Source: Marinobacter adhaerens HP15 (GTDB lineage: Bacteria > Pseudomonadota > Gammaproteobacteria > Pseudomonadales > Oleiphilaceae). From it: 64,000 nt of DNA. Positions 31,443 to 38,652 of the stretch are shown here, piece after piece. Numbering within the stretch: the stretch's first letter is position 1; every line of letters begins with the position of its first letter. The notes under the pieces are model-generated. The model made no database searches. It saw nothing but the letters and a program-made list of their open reading frames with translations, and was not told the origin of the DNA. Location of the stretch: the NCBI RefSeq assembly GCF_000166295.1, contig NC_017506.1, positions 3,224,001 through 3,288,000 on the forward strand, given 5' to 3'. The position numbers and the translations under genes are program-made.

Positions 31443-31966
31443 GGTTGCGTCTCCGTGACGGTGGGAAGATCCAGGTGGCCGCAGTCCCAGGCGTCCCGCA
31501 GTTGTATGAGGCGGTCAAAGGCCGGGCTGTGATGGCCGTTGGCTTCCAGTTCGTGGATCAGGGCGTCGGTGAAGCCGGCTTTGCAGCGGGCCATGTAGTC
31601 GCACGGGTAGTCGGTGCGGACTTCCTGCAGGTGGCTTAAGTGGTGCAGGAGATTGTTAAAAAGGCCTTCCAGGGCCTGGGCAGTGAGCGCAGAGGACGGA
31701 CGAGGGCCCTGGAAGGCAAAAGCGCTGTTCCGAATTTCTTTGGCCAGAATCCGGTTTGTGAGCTGGCCATGAAGCCTCTGGGCGGCCGCGTGATGATGGA
31801 GGTTGCCCAATACGAACAGCTGGGCAGCGGCTTTGATAGCGGCGTCTACGTCGTCGTTATTCAGGGCCTTCAAGCCGGTTTGGAACACATTTACAGGCTC
31901 GGATTTCGGGCGCTGAAAAGCGAGGCTGTTTAGCTTGCGGGCGACGTTTAGGCGTGAGGACTTCAT
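31439..31966 (-). CDS. Phage early protein of unknown function
   Basis: A 175-aa mostly helical soluble protein with no motif I recognise. It is Leu/Ala/His-rich with repeated amphipathic helices (AAAQLFVLGNLHHHAAAQRL, LFNNLLHHLSHLQEV). It overlaps the genes on both sides by 4 nt (ATGA), so it is translated as part of the four-gene early operon 32507-31176 between the phage switch region and the intergenic region. Confidence 0.7.
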   Translation of the reverse strand: MKSSRLNVARKLNSLAFQRPKSEPVNVFQTGLKALNNDDVDAAIKAAAQLFVLGNLHHHAAAQRLHGQLTNRILAKEIRNSAFAFQGPRPSSALTAQALEGLFNNLLHHLSHLQEVRTDYPCDYMARCKAGFTDALIHELEANGHHSPAFDRLIQLRDAWDCGHLDLPTVTETQP

Positions 31967-32241
31967 GCGGCGGCCCTCAGTGCGGTACAGGCTTGCCCTA
32001 CCGCCCAGGCATTGAAGTCGCGGGTTTCGTCCTGGAGGAAGAATTCGGCCCAGGTGATGGTGAGGTTGAGGCCGTACCAGTAGAGGTCAGAATCAACGCC
32101 CATATTAGAGGACACCATCTGATGGATCTGGCTGATGCGTTGGGCGGCTTCTTCGTAATTGCCTTCCTGGTGGGCTTCACAGGCTTGCTGGAAGCGCAGG
32201 CGCATGATGGTTTTCTTTTGGTTGCGAACGTCCGGAGTCAT
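31963..32241 (-). CDS. Phage early protein of unknown function
   Basis: A 92-aa helical protein (MRLRFQQACEAHQEGNYEEAAQRISQIHQMV). The N-terminal helix pair resembles a single TPR-like hairpin, followed by WYGLNLTITWAEFFLQDE. It overlaps its neighbours by 4 nt each and sits directly after the AlpA-like regulator. No specific function can be assigned. Confidence 0.68.
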   Translation of the reverse strand: MTPDVRNQKKTIMRLRFQQACEAHQEGNYEEAAQRISQIHQMVSSNMGVDSDLYWYGLNLTITWAEFFLQDETRDFNAWAVGQACTALRAAA

Positions 32242-32507
32242 TGCCAGTCCTCCTGGTCAAGGGCCTGCTGAGAGAGCGCAGCAATATTGACCATGCGCAC
32301 CCGGCCGATTTTGAGTGAAGGCAGATGTCCCTTTTCGATCTGGCCCCTGACCTGCCCTTCCGTTAAGCCCGTAAGTTGGGCGTAGCGGTCCTGAGTCATG
32401 ACGGGGGTTGCGATCAGAATGATTTGCTTTTGCTCGTCCACTGTTTTGCACTCTGCTACACTAAATTTCACATTTAGCTGCTCACGAATGAGCAGTTTAC
32501 TGATCAT
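32238..32507 (-). CDS. AlpA/excisionase-like helix-turn-helix protein
   Basis: Predicted MerR-like DNA-binding protein acting as excisionase or early-gene activator. The 89-aa product carries the HTH pattern TQDRYAQLTGLTEGQVRGQI followed by the wing GHLPSLKIGRVRMVNI, typical of AlpA/Xis proteins. The ATG at 32507 places an operator over the first codons; an internal Met at 32397 would give a shorter protein that keeps the whole HTH. It is the first gene of the minus-strand operon and diverges from the repressor. Confidence 0.78.
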   Translation of the reverse strand: MISKLLIREQLNVKFSVAECKTVDEQKQIILIATPVMTQDRYAQLTGLTEGQVRGQIEKGHLPSLKIGRVRMVNIAALSQQALDQEDWQ

Positions 32508-32554
32508 AAGCAGAATATAGGCCTAAAAAAGCTTACAGTCAACAGTAAACTGTT
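32478..32554. promoter_or_regulatory. Phage switch region with paired repressor operators
   Basis: CAGTTTACTG (32493-32502) and its exact reverse complement CAGTAAACTG (32543-32552, extended to AACAGTAAACTGTT at 32541-32554) lie with centres exactly 50 bp apart between divergent regulators. A further perfect repeat, CTGCTCA-CGAA-TGAGCAG, spans about 32478-32495. These are the likely operators of the LexA-like repressor. Confidence 0.75.
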
Positions 32555-32588
32555 AAGTTTTTAAGCCTTTAACTGGTGACAACCAAAA

Positions 32589-33266
32589 ATGCGTGAAGAA
32601 ATAAAGTCAGAAGAGCAGCAAACTGTTGACGACAGCGGCTTCACCGAACGTTTAAAGGGCCTCGTTGGTAGCGGATCGGCAAGGTCGTTCGCACATAAGG
32701 CAGGTATGGGGGACAGCACTTTTAGAAATATTCTAAACGGCGCCCTGCCCCGGCTGGACAGTTTACTGCGCATTGCAAAAGCGGCCGGAGTATCGGTGGA
32801 ATGGCTAGCAACAGGGAAAGAACCAGCAAAGTCTGATTCACAATTTGAGGAAGAGTTTGCTCTTATCCCTGGATACAATGTGCAGGTGGCAGCCGGCCAT
32901 GGATCAATTGCCGGGGATGAAGCACCAACCCGAGAACTGGCGTTTAGAAGGAAGTGGCTGAGGTTTCGGGGACTGCAGGAAAACGAATTGGCGCTGGTTT
33001 TTGCCAAAGGCGACTCAATGGAGCCGACCATTTCTGACAATGAGACTGTGATGGTAGACACTAGCGAAAAGAAGCTAAGAGACGGACACATCTATGTGAT
33101 CCGGAACGGGGATCACTTGTTGGTTAAACGGATTCAAACGCTTTGGAATGACGGAGTCCAATTACTCAGTGACAACAAAGAATATCCGCCGCAAGAGATA
33201 TCTAAATCAGACTTGGAAAATCTCGATGTAATAGGCAAAGTGGTTTGGGTTGGCAAGGATCTCTGA
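32589..33266 (+). CDS. LexA/CI-like self-cleaving phage repressor (S24 peptidase)
   Basis: Predicted master repressor that maintains lysogeny and is inactivated by RecA-stimulated self-cleavage. The 225-aa product has an N-terminal HTH (about residues 18-75: SARSFAHKAGMGDSTFRNIL). The C-terminal S24 domain has the Ala-Gly cleavage site VAAGHGS (Ala102-Gly103), nucleophile Ser143 in KGDSMEPT and general base Lys180 in LLVKRI. All three are present, so cleavage competence is likely. It diverges from the phage operon across the paired operators. Downstream, a cargo gene starts 2 nt after its stop. Confidence 0.92.
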   Translation: MREEIKSEEQQTVDDSGFTERLKGLVGSGSARSFAHKAGMGDSTFRNILNGALPRLDSLLRIAKAAGVSVEWLATGKEPAKSDSQFEEEFALIPGYNVQVAAGHGSIAGDEAPTRELAFRRKWLRFRGLQENELALVFAKGDSMEPTISDNETVMVDTSEKKLRDGHIYVIRNGDHLLVKRIQTLWNDGVQLLSDNKEYPPQEISKSDLENLDVIGKVVWVGKDL

Positions 33267-33267
33267 A

Positions 33268-33981
33268 GTGACTGAGAAAACAAGCAACACGGTACTGAAC
33301 GCAACAATATTCTTTCTATTTGGCTTCTTAGTTGGCGTTGCGGTATTAGGAACTAGCATAAGTGGATCTGACATTTCTTCATTTTTTATTGCTGTGGCTG
33401 CGGTTTATGGTGTTGTAAAGTGGCGAGCTCAGCATGATTATCAACGAGAGAAAGAAGATCAAAGACAAATAATAAAACTAGTTAAAAAATGCTCCTCATA
33501 CTGCTTTGAATGGCACATAGCTCAAAAGCTTATTTCAGACAATTTAACGTCATATATCAACAAGAAAAACGATGACCTAGCAACTGAAATAAACAAGTGG
33601 ATAGTCAAAAAAGGCCTAGAACGAATAGAAGACTGCAAGGATAGACTAAGAGACTCCTGCTCTGAATTAGAGTCAGAAGCGGCGACAAACTCAATTGTTA
33701 ACAATAGTCGAGACTTATTTTTCCACATACACTGCATGCTACATCGAGCAAGTGATTGCATTTCTACTGCAAACTCAACTATATCTGTATTCCAAAGCTT
33801 TGAGTCACTACCTTACAACAAAGAATCCGACTTTAAAGATATCAAGGAGATGGCAATTCTCGAATATAAAAAATTTATGCTTGAAGCAAAGAATGTAGAG
33901 AACATGCTAGGCATAAGAAATAGCACTAGAACAAAAGCCAGAAGTTATCAAGCACTAAAGGATCTTGACGAAGCTGAGTAA
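33268..33981 (+). CDS. Membrane-anchored helical protein cotranscribed with the repressor
   Basis: Function not recognised. The GTG start at 33268 has AAGGA 8 nt upstream and lies 2 nt after the repressor stop, giving 237 aa; a TTG at 33250 is less likely. Two N-terminal hydrophobic segments (VLNATIFFLFGFLVGVAVLG and ISSFFIAVAAVYGVV) precede about 180 residues of charged helical sequence. Base composition is clearly AT-rich. Linkage to the repressor means it is expressed in the lysogen, as expected for a superinfection-exclusion or defence gene. Topology resembles the left-end gene at 23622-24755, though I see no clear sequence identity. Confidence 0.78.
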   Translation: MTEKTSNTVLNATIFFLFGFLVGVAVLGTSISGSDISSFFIAVAAVYGVVKWRAQHDYQREKEDQRQIIKLVKKCSSYCFEWHIAQKLISDNLTSYINKKNDDLATEINKWIVKKGLERIEDCKDRLRDSCSELESEAATNSIVNNSRDLFFHIHCMLHRASDCISTANSTISVFQSFESLPYNKESDFKDIKEMAILEYKKFMLEAKNVENMLGIRNSTRTKARSYQALKDLDEAE

Positions 33982-34071
33982 AAAATCCAGTATCAGCTGC
34001 GATGATGTCGACACCACTCTACCGCTGTATGCGTTTTCTCTGAAGTCACACGATCTAGTCAATGGAAACTC

Positions 34072-34242
34072 TTAACAATACATATCTATAATTTCGCCCA
34101 GCATATTAAATACTCCTAACAACATAGGCGCAGTGATTAGAGCAAAGGGAAGGAGACATATCTTAGTCGCACCTGCATTTTACAACACCCAATTTGTGAC
34201 AATTGACATACTACAAATAATTATTGCGCTTACTGCAAACAT
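34072..34242 (-). pseudogene. Interrupted small membrane-protein frame
   Basis: On the minus strand an ATG (34240-34242) begins 2 nt after the stop of the 181-aa gene. It encodes 20 hydrophobic residues (MFAVSAIIICSMSIVTNWVL) and stops at TAA (34180-34182). The same frame then continues for 35 more codons with a second membrane-like stretch (ICLLPFALITAPMLLGVFNML) to a stop at 34072-34074. This reads like a two-span small membrane protein broken by one nonsense codon. It may instead be a 20-aa peptide and chance sequence. Confidence 0.4.
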
Positions 34243-34244
34243 GA

Positions 34245-34790
34245 CTAGCCGTCGTTAGAGGGCGGAGAAAAGATATCATAAATAGCCACTAATCTAAAAA
34301 TTGCAATTACCGCTGCTACGGAGAGCGTCAGCGCATAAATAGTGAAAAATGAACCTATATAAGAGAAAATAAATTTTATGTCCGGATAAGGCTCACAGAT
34401 AGAGAAGCAAAGAGTTATTGAAGAGTTTAGAAGCTCTGGCGTAGACTCATACAATACCGAATATAACAGAGCTAGCACTTGACAAAAAATAAAGTGTGCA
34501 AAACTTGCACTTATCTCAACCAAGGGCGAGGCCTCATCTTTGGTAGACCCAGAGATAACGGAAAGGAATTTTTTATCACCGAAGGCAACGAAAATCGCAA
34601 ACCCCCCAAGTGTGAAGCCTAAAAGGTCTGGGAAAATTCCTTGAGAGTACTCAATCCACTTCTCTTCACGCCAAAGCGGAAAGAAAACAAATGAAAGAAA
34701 TACCGAGGACCATAAGTAGGGACTGGTAAACAGAGCTTTCCAACCTCCGTAAGCCTCCCAATAACCTTTCGGTCTTTCAGGGTTAGGCAT
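34245..34790 (-). CDS. Four-span membrane protein of the prophage cargo
   Basis: Function not recognised. The 181-aa product has about four hydrophobic segments: YLWSSVFLSFVFFPLW, LLGFTLGGFAIFVAFG, FIFCQVLALLYSVLY, and FSYIGSFFTIYALTLSVAAVIAIF. Its loops are short. It overlaps the upstream 296-aa gene by 8 nt, so the two form a coupled pair. A soluble protein coupled to a membrane protein is a common layout of phage-defence systems, but the role here is inferred. Composition is AT-rich. Confidence 0.75.
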   Translation of the reverse strand: MPNPERPKGYWEAYGGWKALFTSPYLWSSVFLSFVFFPLWREEKWIEYSQGIFPDLLGFTLGGFAIFVAFGDKKFLSVISGSTKDEASPLVEISASFAHFIFCQVLALLYSVLYESTPELLNSSITLCFSICEPYPDIKFIFSYIGSFFTIYALTLSVAAVIAIFRLVAIYDIFSPPSNDG

Positions 34791-35673
34791 TGCTCACCCA
34801 CTCAGCAAATTTATCTTTAATTTTTTTTGCGAAATTAGAAAACGCTTGGGTTTCAAGCTCGACCTCCTCATCGTAGAAAACACTATCATTAAGAGGATGA
34901 TCATCGGTTTTATACTCTTGCTTGTGCCCTTCTTCGTCTTTCCCTTTGATGTAAACGCGGCCATTGCGAGCTGCGACGTCCGCCTCACTTCTTAGCTCAT
35001 CATCAGGCGTCATTCCTTCACCTTTTACAGATCTATAAGAAGTGTCAACTCCACTAGCATTCACACTATTGAGCCTACCGAGTATTTTCTGCTCTGTTTT
35101 CGCGAAACCATCTGGATTTGGCCTGAAGATGGTTAACCTCAGCGTTTCCAACATGTGGATCCTGAACGCTGAATCGAGTTCATCTCGATCAGGAACAAGC
35201 GTGACTTCCACGTTTCCATACTTCTCTATAACCCTGGAATTACTTAGCAGTCCATCTATCATCCTCAGACAACTCGAGGGTCCCATCCTCTTCTTGCCTG
35301 CGTAAGTTTGGAAAACAAAAAGATGGCTTTCCGGAAAGAACAAGAAAGAAAGCCTCTGTCCATTGGGGCGTAGATTTGGTGGAATTGACACACTGCGGAC
35401 TTCGTTCTTAGCTACTTGCTCCTGGGTATCCATATCGAACCAACCGTCGATGGTGGTAAACCTCAGAATGTCGCCATAATAACACCAGTCGTCAACGTAG
35501 CTTGACTCCTCATGGAACTGAATTATCTGTCCCCACTCCCGACTAGCTATTTTTGCACTAAGGTTCCAACGCAGAATGTCCTTGAACAAGGAAATATAAT
35601 CTTCTGGCCTATGACCTTCAGTAGTCAGCCTGATGTTAAGAGCAGAAGCTTGTATTTTCTTTTCGCGAGCCAT
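34783..35673 (-). CDS. DUF4747-like protein of the prophage cargo
   Basis: The 296-aa product resembles proteins annotated as DUF4747 (function unknown) in its opening (ALNIRLTTEGHRPEDYISLFKDIL) and mixed alpha/beta body (LSFLFFPESHLFVFQTYAG). That identification is from memory of the family and is tentative. The central part contains NVEVTLVPDRDEL and LETLRLTIFRPNP. The C-terminal third is charged and probably flexible, ending in a short helix. It is the first gene of a minus-strand pair with the four-span protein. Confidence 0.7.
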   Translation of the reverse strand: MAREKKIQASALNIRLTTEGHRPEDYISLFKDILRWNLSAKIASREWGQIIQFHEESSYVDDWCYYGDILRFTTIDGWFDMDTQEQVAKNEVRSVSIPPNLRPNGQRLSFLFFPESHLFVFQTYAGKKRMGPSSCLRMIDGLLSNSRVIEKYGNVEVTLVPDRDELDSAFRIHMLETLRLTIFRPNPDGFAKTEQKILGRLNSVNASGVDTSYRSVKGEGMTPDDELRSEADVAARNGRVYIKGKDEEGHKQEYKTDDHPLNDSVFYDEEVELETQAFSNFAKKIKDKFAEWVSNA

Positions 35674-35951
35674 AATGAATCCTTTCTTGTTCTACGGTGT
35701 GTACGGCGATGGTATTTCTAACCATATAATTTTTGCAAATTAGATTTTCACCTACGTCAATACTGATGACAAACGAGGTGTAATCAGTCCAAGGGTTTGC
35801 CAAACATCTCAATGATCGAGCATTCAGATCTTTTCCTATCTAAAAGGTAGGCGAGCGTCCTTTTCAATGCGATTCAATGATATAAAAGACCACCAGCCAC
35901 ATTGATTTGTCCCGAGTGTATGCCATATCGGCGCTTTATAATGCTGTGATT

Positions 35952-36743
35952 TTAACTCTGCTGGTTTAAGACCGCGATCTCACCGGCGGCTTTGTGAAGC
36001 ATTTTTTTCAGCTCTTCGGGATCTGTCTCTGGGGATTCCATTTCAGTGCCGGAATCCCACTGTTTGATGCGACGCCTCATCTTCCAACGATGAAAAGCGC
36101 TGCTTTTCCTGGCAAGCTCCAGTAAAACCTCATCGACGGCAGCAAGAAGCTCGCGTGACGACTGAATTTGCTGTTTCTCGAGCAACGCATTGCAAACCAG
36201 TCGAGTATTCTTTCTTACCTGCTCAGGAAGCGTCTGGTCTACCTCGCTTTCGAGTAGATCTTTAACCTCTACCAGATAATCTTTCTGGGCTTCCAAAGCT
36301 GCAGGCAGCTTCGCAATAAAGGCGATCCTATTGGCCATAAACGGATCATCCTTTGATAAATCTGTTGTTGCTGCGCTCACTGCTTCCGAAAAGCTCGCTC
36401 CGTCCAACGCGAAGAACCTTTCTTCCAGCGCAGAACCGAACTGTGAAGCTTTTTCCTTATTCACTCTAACGGTTTTCTCGTCAACGTCGCCAATCTCTTC
36501 TGAAAGAGCCGACACCGTTGAGGAGACCGTGGAGCCTACTGTCTTTTCTACATCTTGGATAAGCGCGAAGAGGGAAACTCGCACCTGCATGACAAGAAAG
36601 AGAGCATGTCGGACGGACTTTTTGATCTCAAGCCTTGTTTTATACCCATAGGCAACTGCAGCGACCAAGGCTGAAAAAACGACACCGTTCTGTTCAATGA
36701 AATGGGTAATCCAGCTCCATAACCATTGCATAGCGTCGATCAT
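35952..36743 (-). CDS. Membrane-anchored coiled-coil protein paired with an HNH endonuclease
   Basis: Function not recognised. The 263-aa product has one N-terminal hydrophobic segment (GVVFSALVAAVAYGY) followed by long charged helices that probably form coiled coils. A basic patch (HRWKMRRRIKQW) sits near the C-terminus. Its ATG overlaps the HNH gene stop (ATGA, 36740-36743), so the pair is translationally coupled. A membrane partner for a nuclease could be a sensor, anchor or inhibitor. A 278-nt gap without a recognisable gene follows downstream. Confidence 0.75.
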   Translation of the reverse strand: MIDAMQWLWSWITHFIEQNGVVFSALVAAVAYGYKTRLEIKKSVRHALFLVMQVRVSLFALIQDVEKTVGSTVSSTVSALSEEIGDVDEKTVRVNKEKASQFGSALEERFFALDGASFSEAVSAATTDLSKDDPFMANRIAFIAKLPAALEAQKDYLVEVKDLLESEVDQTLPEQVRKNTRLVCNALLEKQQIQSSRELLAAVDEVLLELARKSSAFHRWKMRRRIKQWDSGTEMESPETDPEELKKMLHKAAGEIAVLNQQS

Positions 36744-37546
36744 GCTTTGAGTTCCTTCTGCTTGATGAGCTGCATCACTTGCTCAACCGTAAGCGTTCGA
36801 TCACGTCTCCGGTGAACAATCGTGTGACAGTTTGCGCAGAGAGGTATTAAATCCGTTTTGGGGTCGACTTCCTGCGCCTCGCCATTTTCGAAAAGTGGTT
36901 TAGTGTGGTGAATGTGAATGAGTCCCTTTCCGTAATCGCCATATGTCTCGCCGAAATGAAAGTCGCAGGCTTTGCACCTCAACCCATGTATATCGATCGC
37001 ACGTTTCCGTAGCTTGGGATCCCGCTCATATACCGTGGTATAAACAACCCTTTTTTTACCCTCAATACCGGTAGACGAAAGATCACGTTGACCTTTGGTT
37101 TTAAAGGTTCCAGGAGGAACAGGGAGAGGGCTGGAGGCATCTAGAATACGTTCAAACACGTCCGGACTGATGCCTCGAACGGATCGCCGCCAATAATTGG
37201 ATTTCTGTGATTCGGGAATGTCCTCAAAGGTCTCCCCGTCCACTTTGTGTGGCACGGCTTCCAAAAACTCCTGATAATTTATTAGGCGGGCCATCCAGCC
37301 ACCGCCCTCCTCTTTGCTGAGCGCATCAATACTGGCAATTTCGGCCACTCCGAAATAGTGAGGTTGATTTGAGAGGCGGGCAGATTCGTACTTTTTATCT
37401 TTTCCTATTCGTCCCTTGTAGTAGACAACTTTTGTTCCAGGCTCCAAATACTTCTGGTACATGACGGGATAGTGGTACTGAACACCCGTCTCGTCATCCC
37501 ATTTCGACTCATCGTTTTCTGTAATGACTGCAAAGCCTGTGGACAC
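36740..37546 (-). CDS. HNH endonuclease with N-terminal PUA/EVE-like domain, candidate modification-dependent restriction enzyme
   Basis: The 268-aa product starts at GTG (37544-37546) with an AAGGAGG Shine-Dalgarno a few nt upstream. The C-terminal third is an HNH nuclease: zinc Cys pairs CKAC (191-194) and CANC (237-240) flank the HIHH motif (211-214), with a further His at 245. The N-terminal half (about residues 25-130: TKVVYYKGRIG, HYFGVAEIASI, NYWRRSVRGI) has strand spacing reminiscent of EVE/PUA-like modified-base readers, which are fused to HNH domains in some type IV restriction enzymes. The HNH domain is secure; the reader domain is inferred. Confidence 0.8.
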   Translation of the reverse strand: MSTGFAVITENDESKWDDETGVQYHYPVMYQKYLEPGTKVVYYKGRIGKDKKYESARLSNQPHYFGVAEIASIDALSKEEGGGWMARLINYQEFLEAVPHKVDGETFEDIPESQKSNYWRRSVRGISPDVFERILDASSPLPVPPGTFKTKGQRDLSSTGIEGKKRVVYTTVYERDPKLRKRAIDIHGLRCKACDFHFGETYGDYGKGLIHIHHTKPLFENGEAQEVDPKTDLIPLCANCHTIVHRRRDRTLTVEQVMQLIKQKELKA

Positions 37547-37648
37547 AACATCCCTCCTTAGAATCTAACTTTTCGTCAGAGTATCAGGATCAGAAAGGTA
37601 GTCTAAGCTGGTAGACATAAAGTTTGACTATGAATTGCAATCGGGGGA

Positions 37649-38359
37649 ATGATGCTTGTTAGGAACACTCGAACGGGAGAACAACTCGACCTGGAAGGAA
37701 GTGTTGCGGAAAGGTGGCACCACTCATGCTCACCATGGACTTATGGATGGAAGTCGAAGATCAACCCGACTGGATACAACTTCTCCGAGATCGAGCCTGA
37801 GTCGATGCACCAATTTTGGAATAACAACATGGCGTTCGTAAGGTCTGCTCTTATAGCTAGACAACTGTCAGCATCTATCAAGGAGCTCGGAGTAACCAAC
37901 ATTATATGGACTCAGCTGATCAACAGCAGCTACACGACCGCCGTTATTGAGTGGTGCAAGGCATACGGGACCAACAACGAGGAATTCCATTGGAAAAAGG
38001 TTTTCGGGGAAAACTCGAGTTTTATAACTGATCTTTCTTGGGAGCTAAATCTTACCAAGGACGATTTAGAGCGCTATCGCGTCGCGATGACAGAAGCACG
38101 GTCAAAAAGAATTGCGCACTCGAACATGGATGGAGAGGCTGAAATAAAGCTTCCCCAATTCGATACCGCTATCAATATGGCACGTGCAACCCATGCCTTA
38201 GTGATCGAGTTAATTCCGAGAATCCCCACAGAACCTAATGAGATATACAGGCTGAATCCACCGAACTTCGAGTCTTGGATAACTCACCTCCAAGATTCCA
38301 TTAGCTCGACGATCCCCGATGCACTAGCTGCTACCAAAAACGTCGTATTCGAAAGATAG
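37649..38359 (+). CDS. HEPN-like helical protein, prophage right end
   Basis: The 236-aa helical product starts at one of two consecutive ATGs (37649 or 37652) behind GGGGGA. Residues 143-160 read RYRVAMTEARSKRIAHSN, containing R151-x5-H157, which fits the Rx4-6H active-site motif of HEPN ribonucleases within a helical context, as in AbiU2-like proteins. The C-terminal helices (FDTAINMARATHALVIELIP) also fit a HEPN bundle. Function as a toxin or abortive-infection RNase is inferred from one motif. It diverges from the HNH pair and ends 130 nt before attR. Confidence 0.7.
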   Translation: MMLVRNTRTGEQLDLEGSVAERWHHSCSPWTYGWKSKINPTGYNFSEIEPESMHQFWNNNMAFVRSALIARQLSASIKELGVTNIIWTQLINSSYTTAVIEWCKAYGTNNEEFHWKKVFGENSSFITDLSWELNLTKDDLERYRVAMTEARSKRIAHSNMDGEAEIKLPQFDTAINMARATHALVIELIPRIPTEPNEIYRLNPPNFESWITHLQDSISSTIPDALAATKNVVFER

Positions 38360-38489
38360 AAACCCCAGGTGTCAACAAAGTGTCCACGCCTTTGCGCTTT
38401 TCTGTGGTCATGAGTGGTTTTCTAACTTTGGAAGTGACTGTTTTAACGGTGATAGTGGTTTGCTGTGTTGCTTCGAGAGCGTGCGACAT

Positions 38490-38525
38490 CGGGTTCAATT
38501 CCCGCCGTCTCCACCAAACAACCAA
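38490..38525 (+). repeat. attR: second copy of the 36-bp ssrA core
   Basis: Exact copy of 23555-23590, preceded by unrelated sequence and followed after 2 nt by the terminator that presumably served ssrA before integration. Confidence 0.95.
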
Positions 38526-38527
38526 AA

Positions 38528-38557
38528 GGCCTCGTCCCACGACGAGGCCTTTTTTTG
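38528..38557 (+). terminator. Original ssrA terminator, displaced by the prophage
   Basis: GGCCTCGT (38528-38535) pairs with ACGAGGCC (38542-38549), followed by eight T's. It starts 3 nt after attR, the position expected for the ancestral ssrA terminator. Confidence 0.88.
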
Positions 38558-38652
38558 TGCCCGGCCAGAGTGGTCTAAACTGGTTCCCTCAACGAAGATT
38601 ACCCCCACACCCAAACATTCATTCTGTTTACAAGACGGAAGAGGGATTACGT

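Larger units (their letters stand above)
23591..38525. mobile_element. Integrated Pf1/Pf4-like filamentous prophage (inovirus), about 14.9 kb
   Basis: The element is bounded by exact 36-bp repeats of the ssrA 3' end and encodes its own tyrosine integrase next to attL. The minus-strand block from 32507 to 24724 has the gene order of Pseudomonas Pf-type phages: small regulators, ssDNA-binding protein, coat protein, adsorption protein, DUF2523-like, Zot, replication initiator, integrase. A LexA-like repressor (32589-33266) diverges from it. About 6.4 kb of extra genes (33268-38489 and 23591-24755) form the region between repressor and integrase in the circular form. Structural genes look intact. 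Confidence 0.92.

Noticed and set aside
30918..31639. Plus-strand frames across the phage intergenic region
   Set aside because: They overlap hairpins and the early genes on the opposite strand and have low-complexity Arg/Gly/Pro-rich translations.
23591..38525. Possible retron, CRISPR array or tailed-phage genes in the element
   Set aside because: No reverse transcriptase motif, no regularly spaced repeats, and no terminase, portal or tail genes were found.
38380..38652. Upstream in-frame extension of the MBL-fold gene
   Set aside because: It would start inside the prophage and read through attR and a strong terminator; the ATG at 38653 has a signal peptide and good ribosome-binding site.
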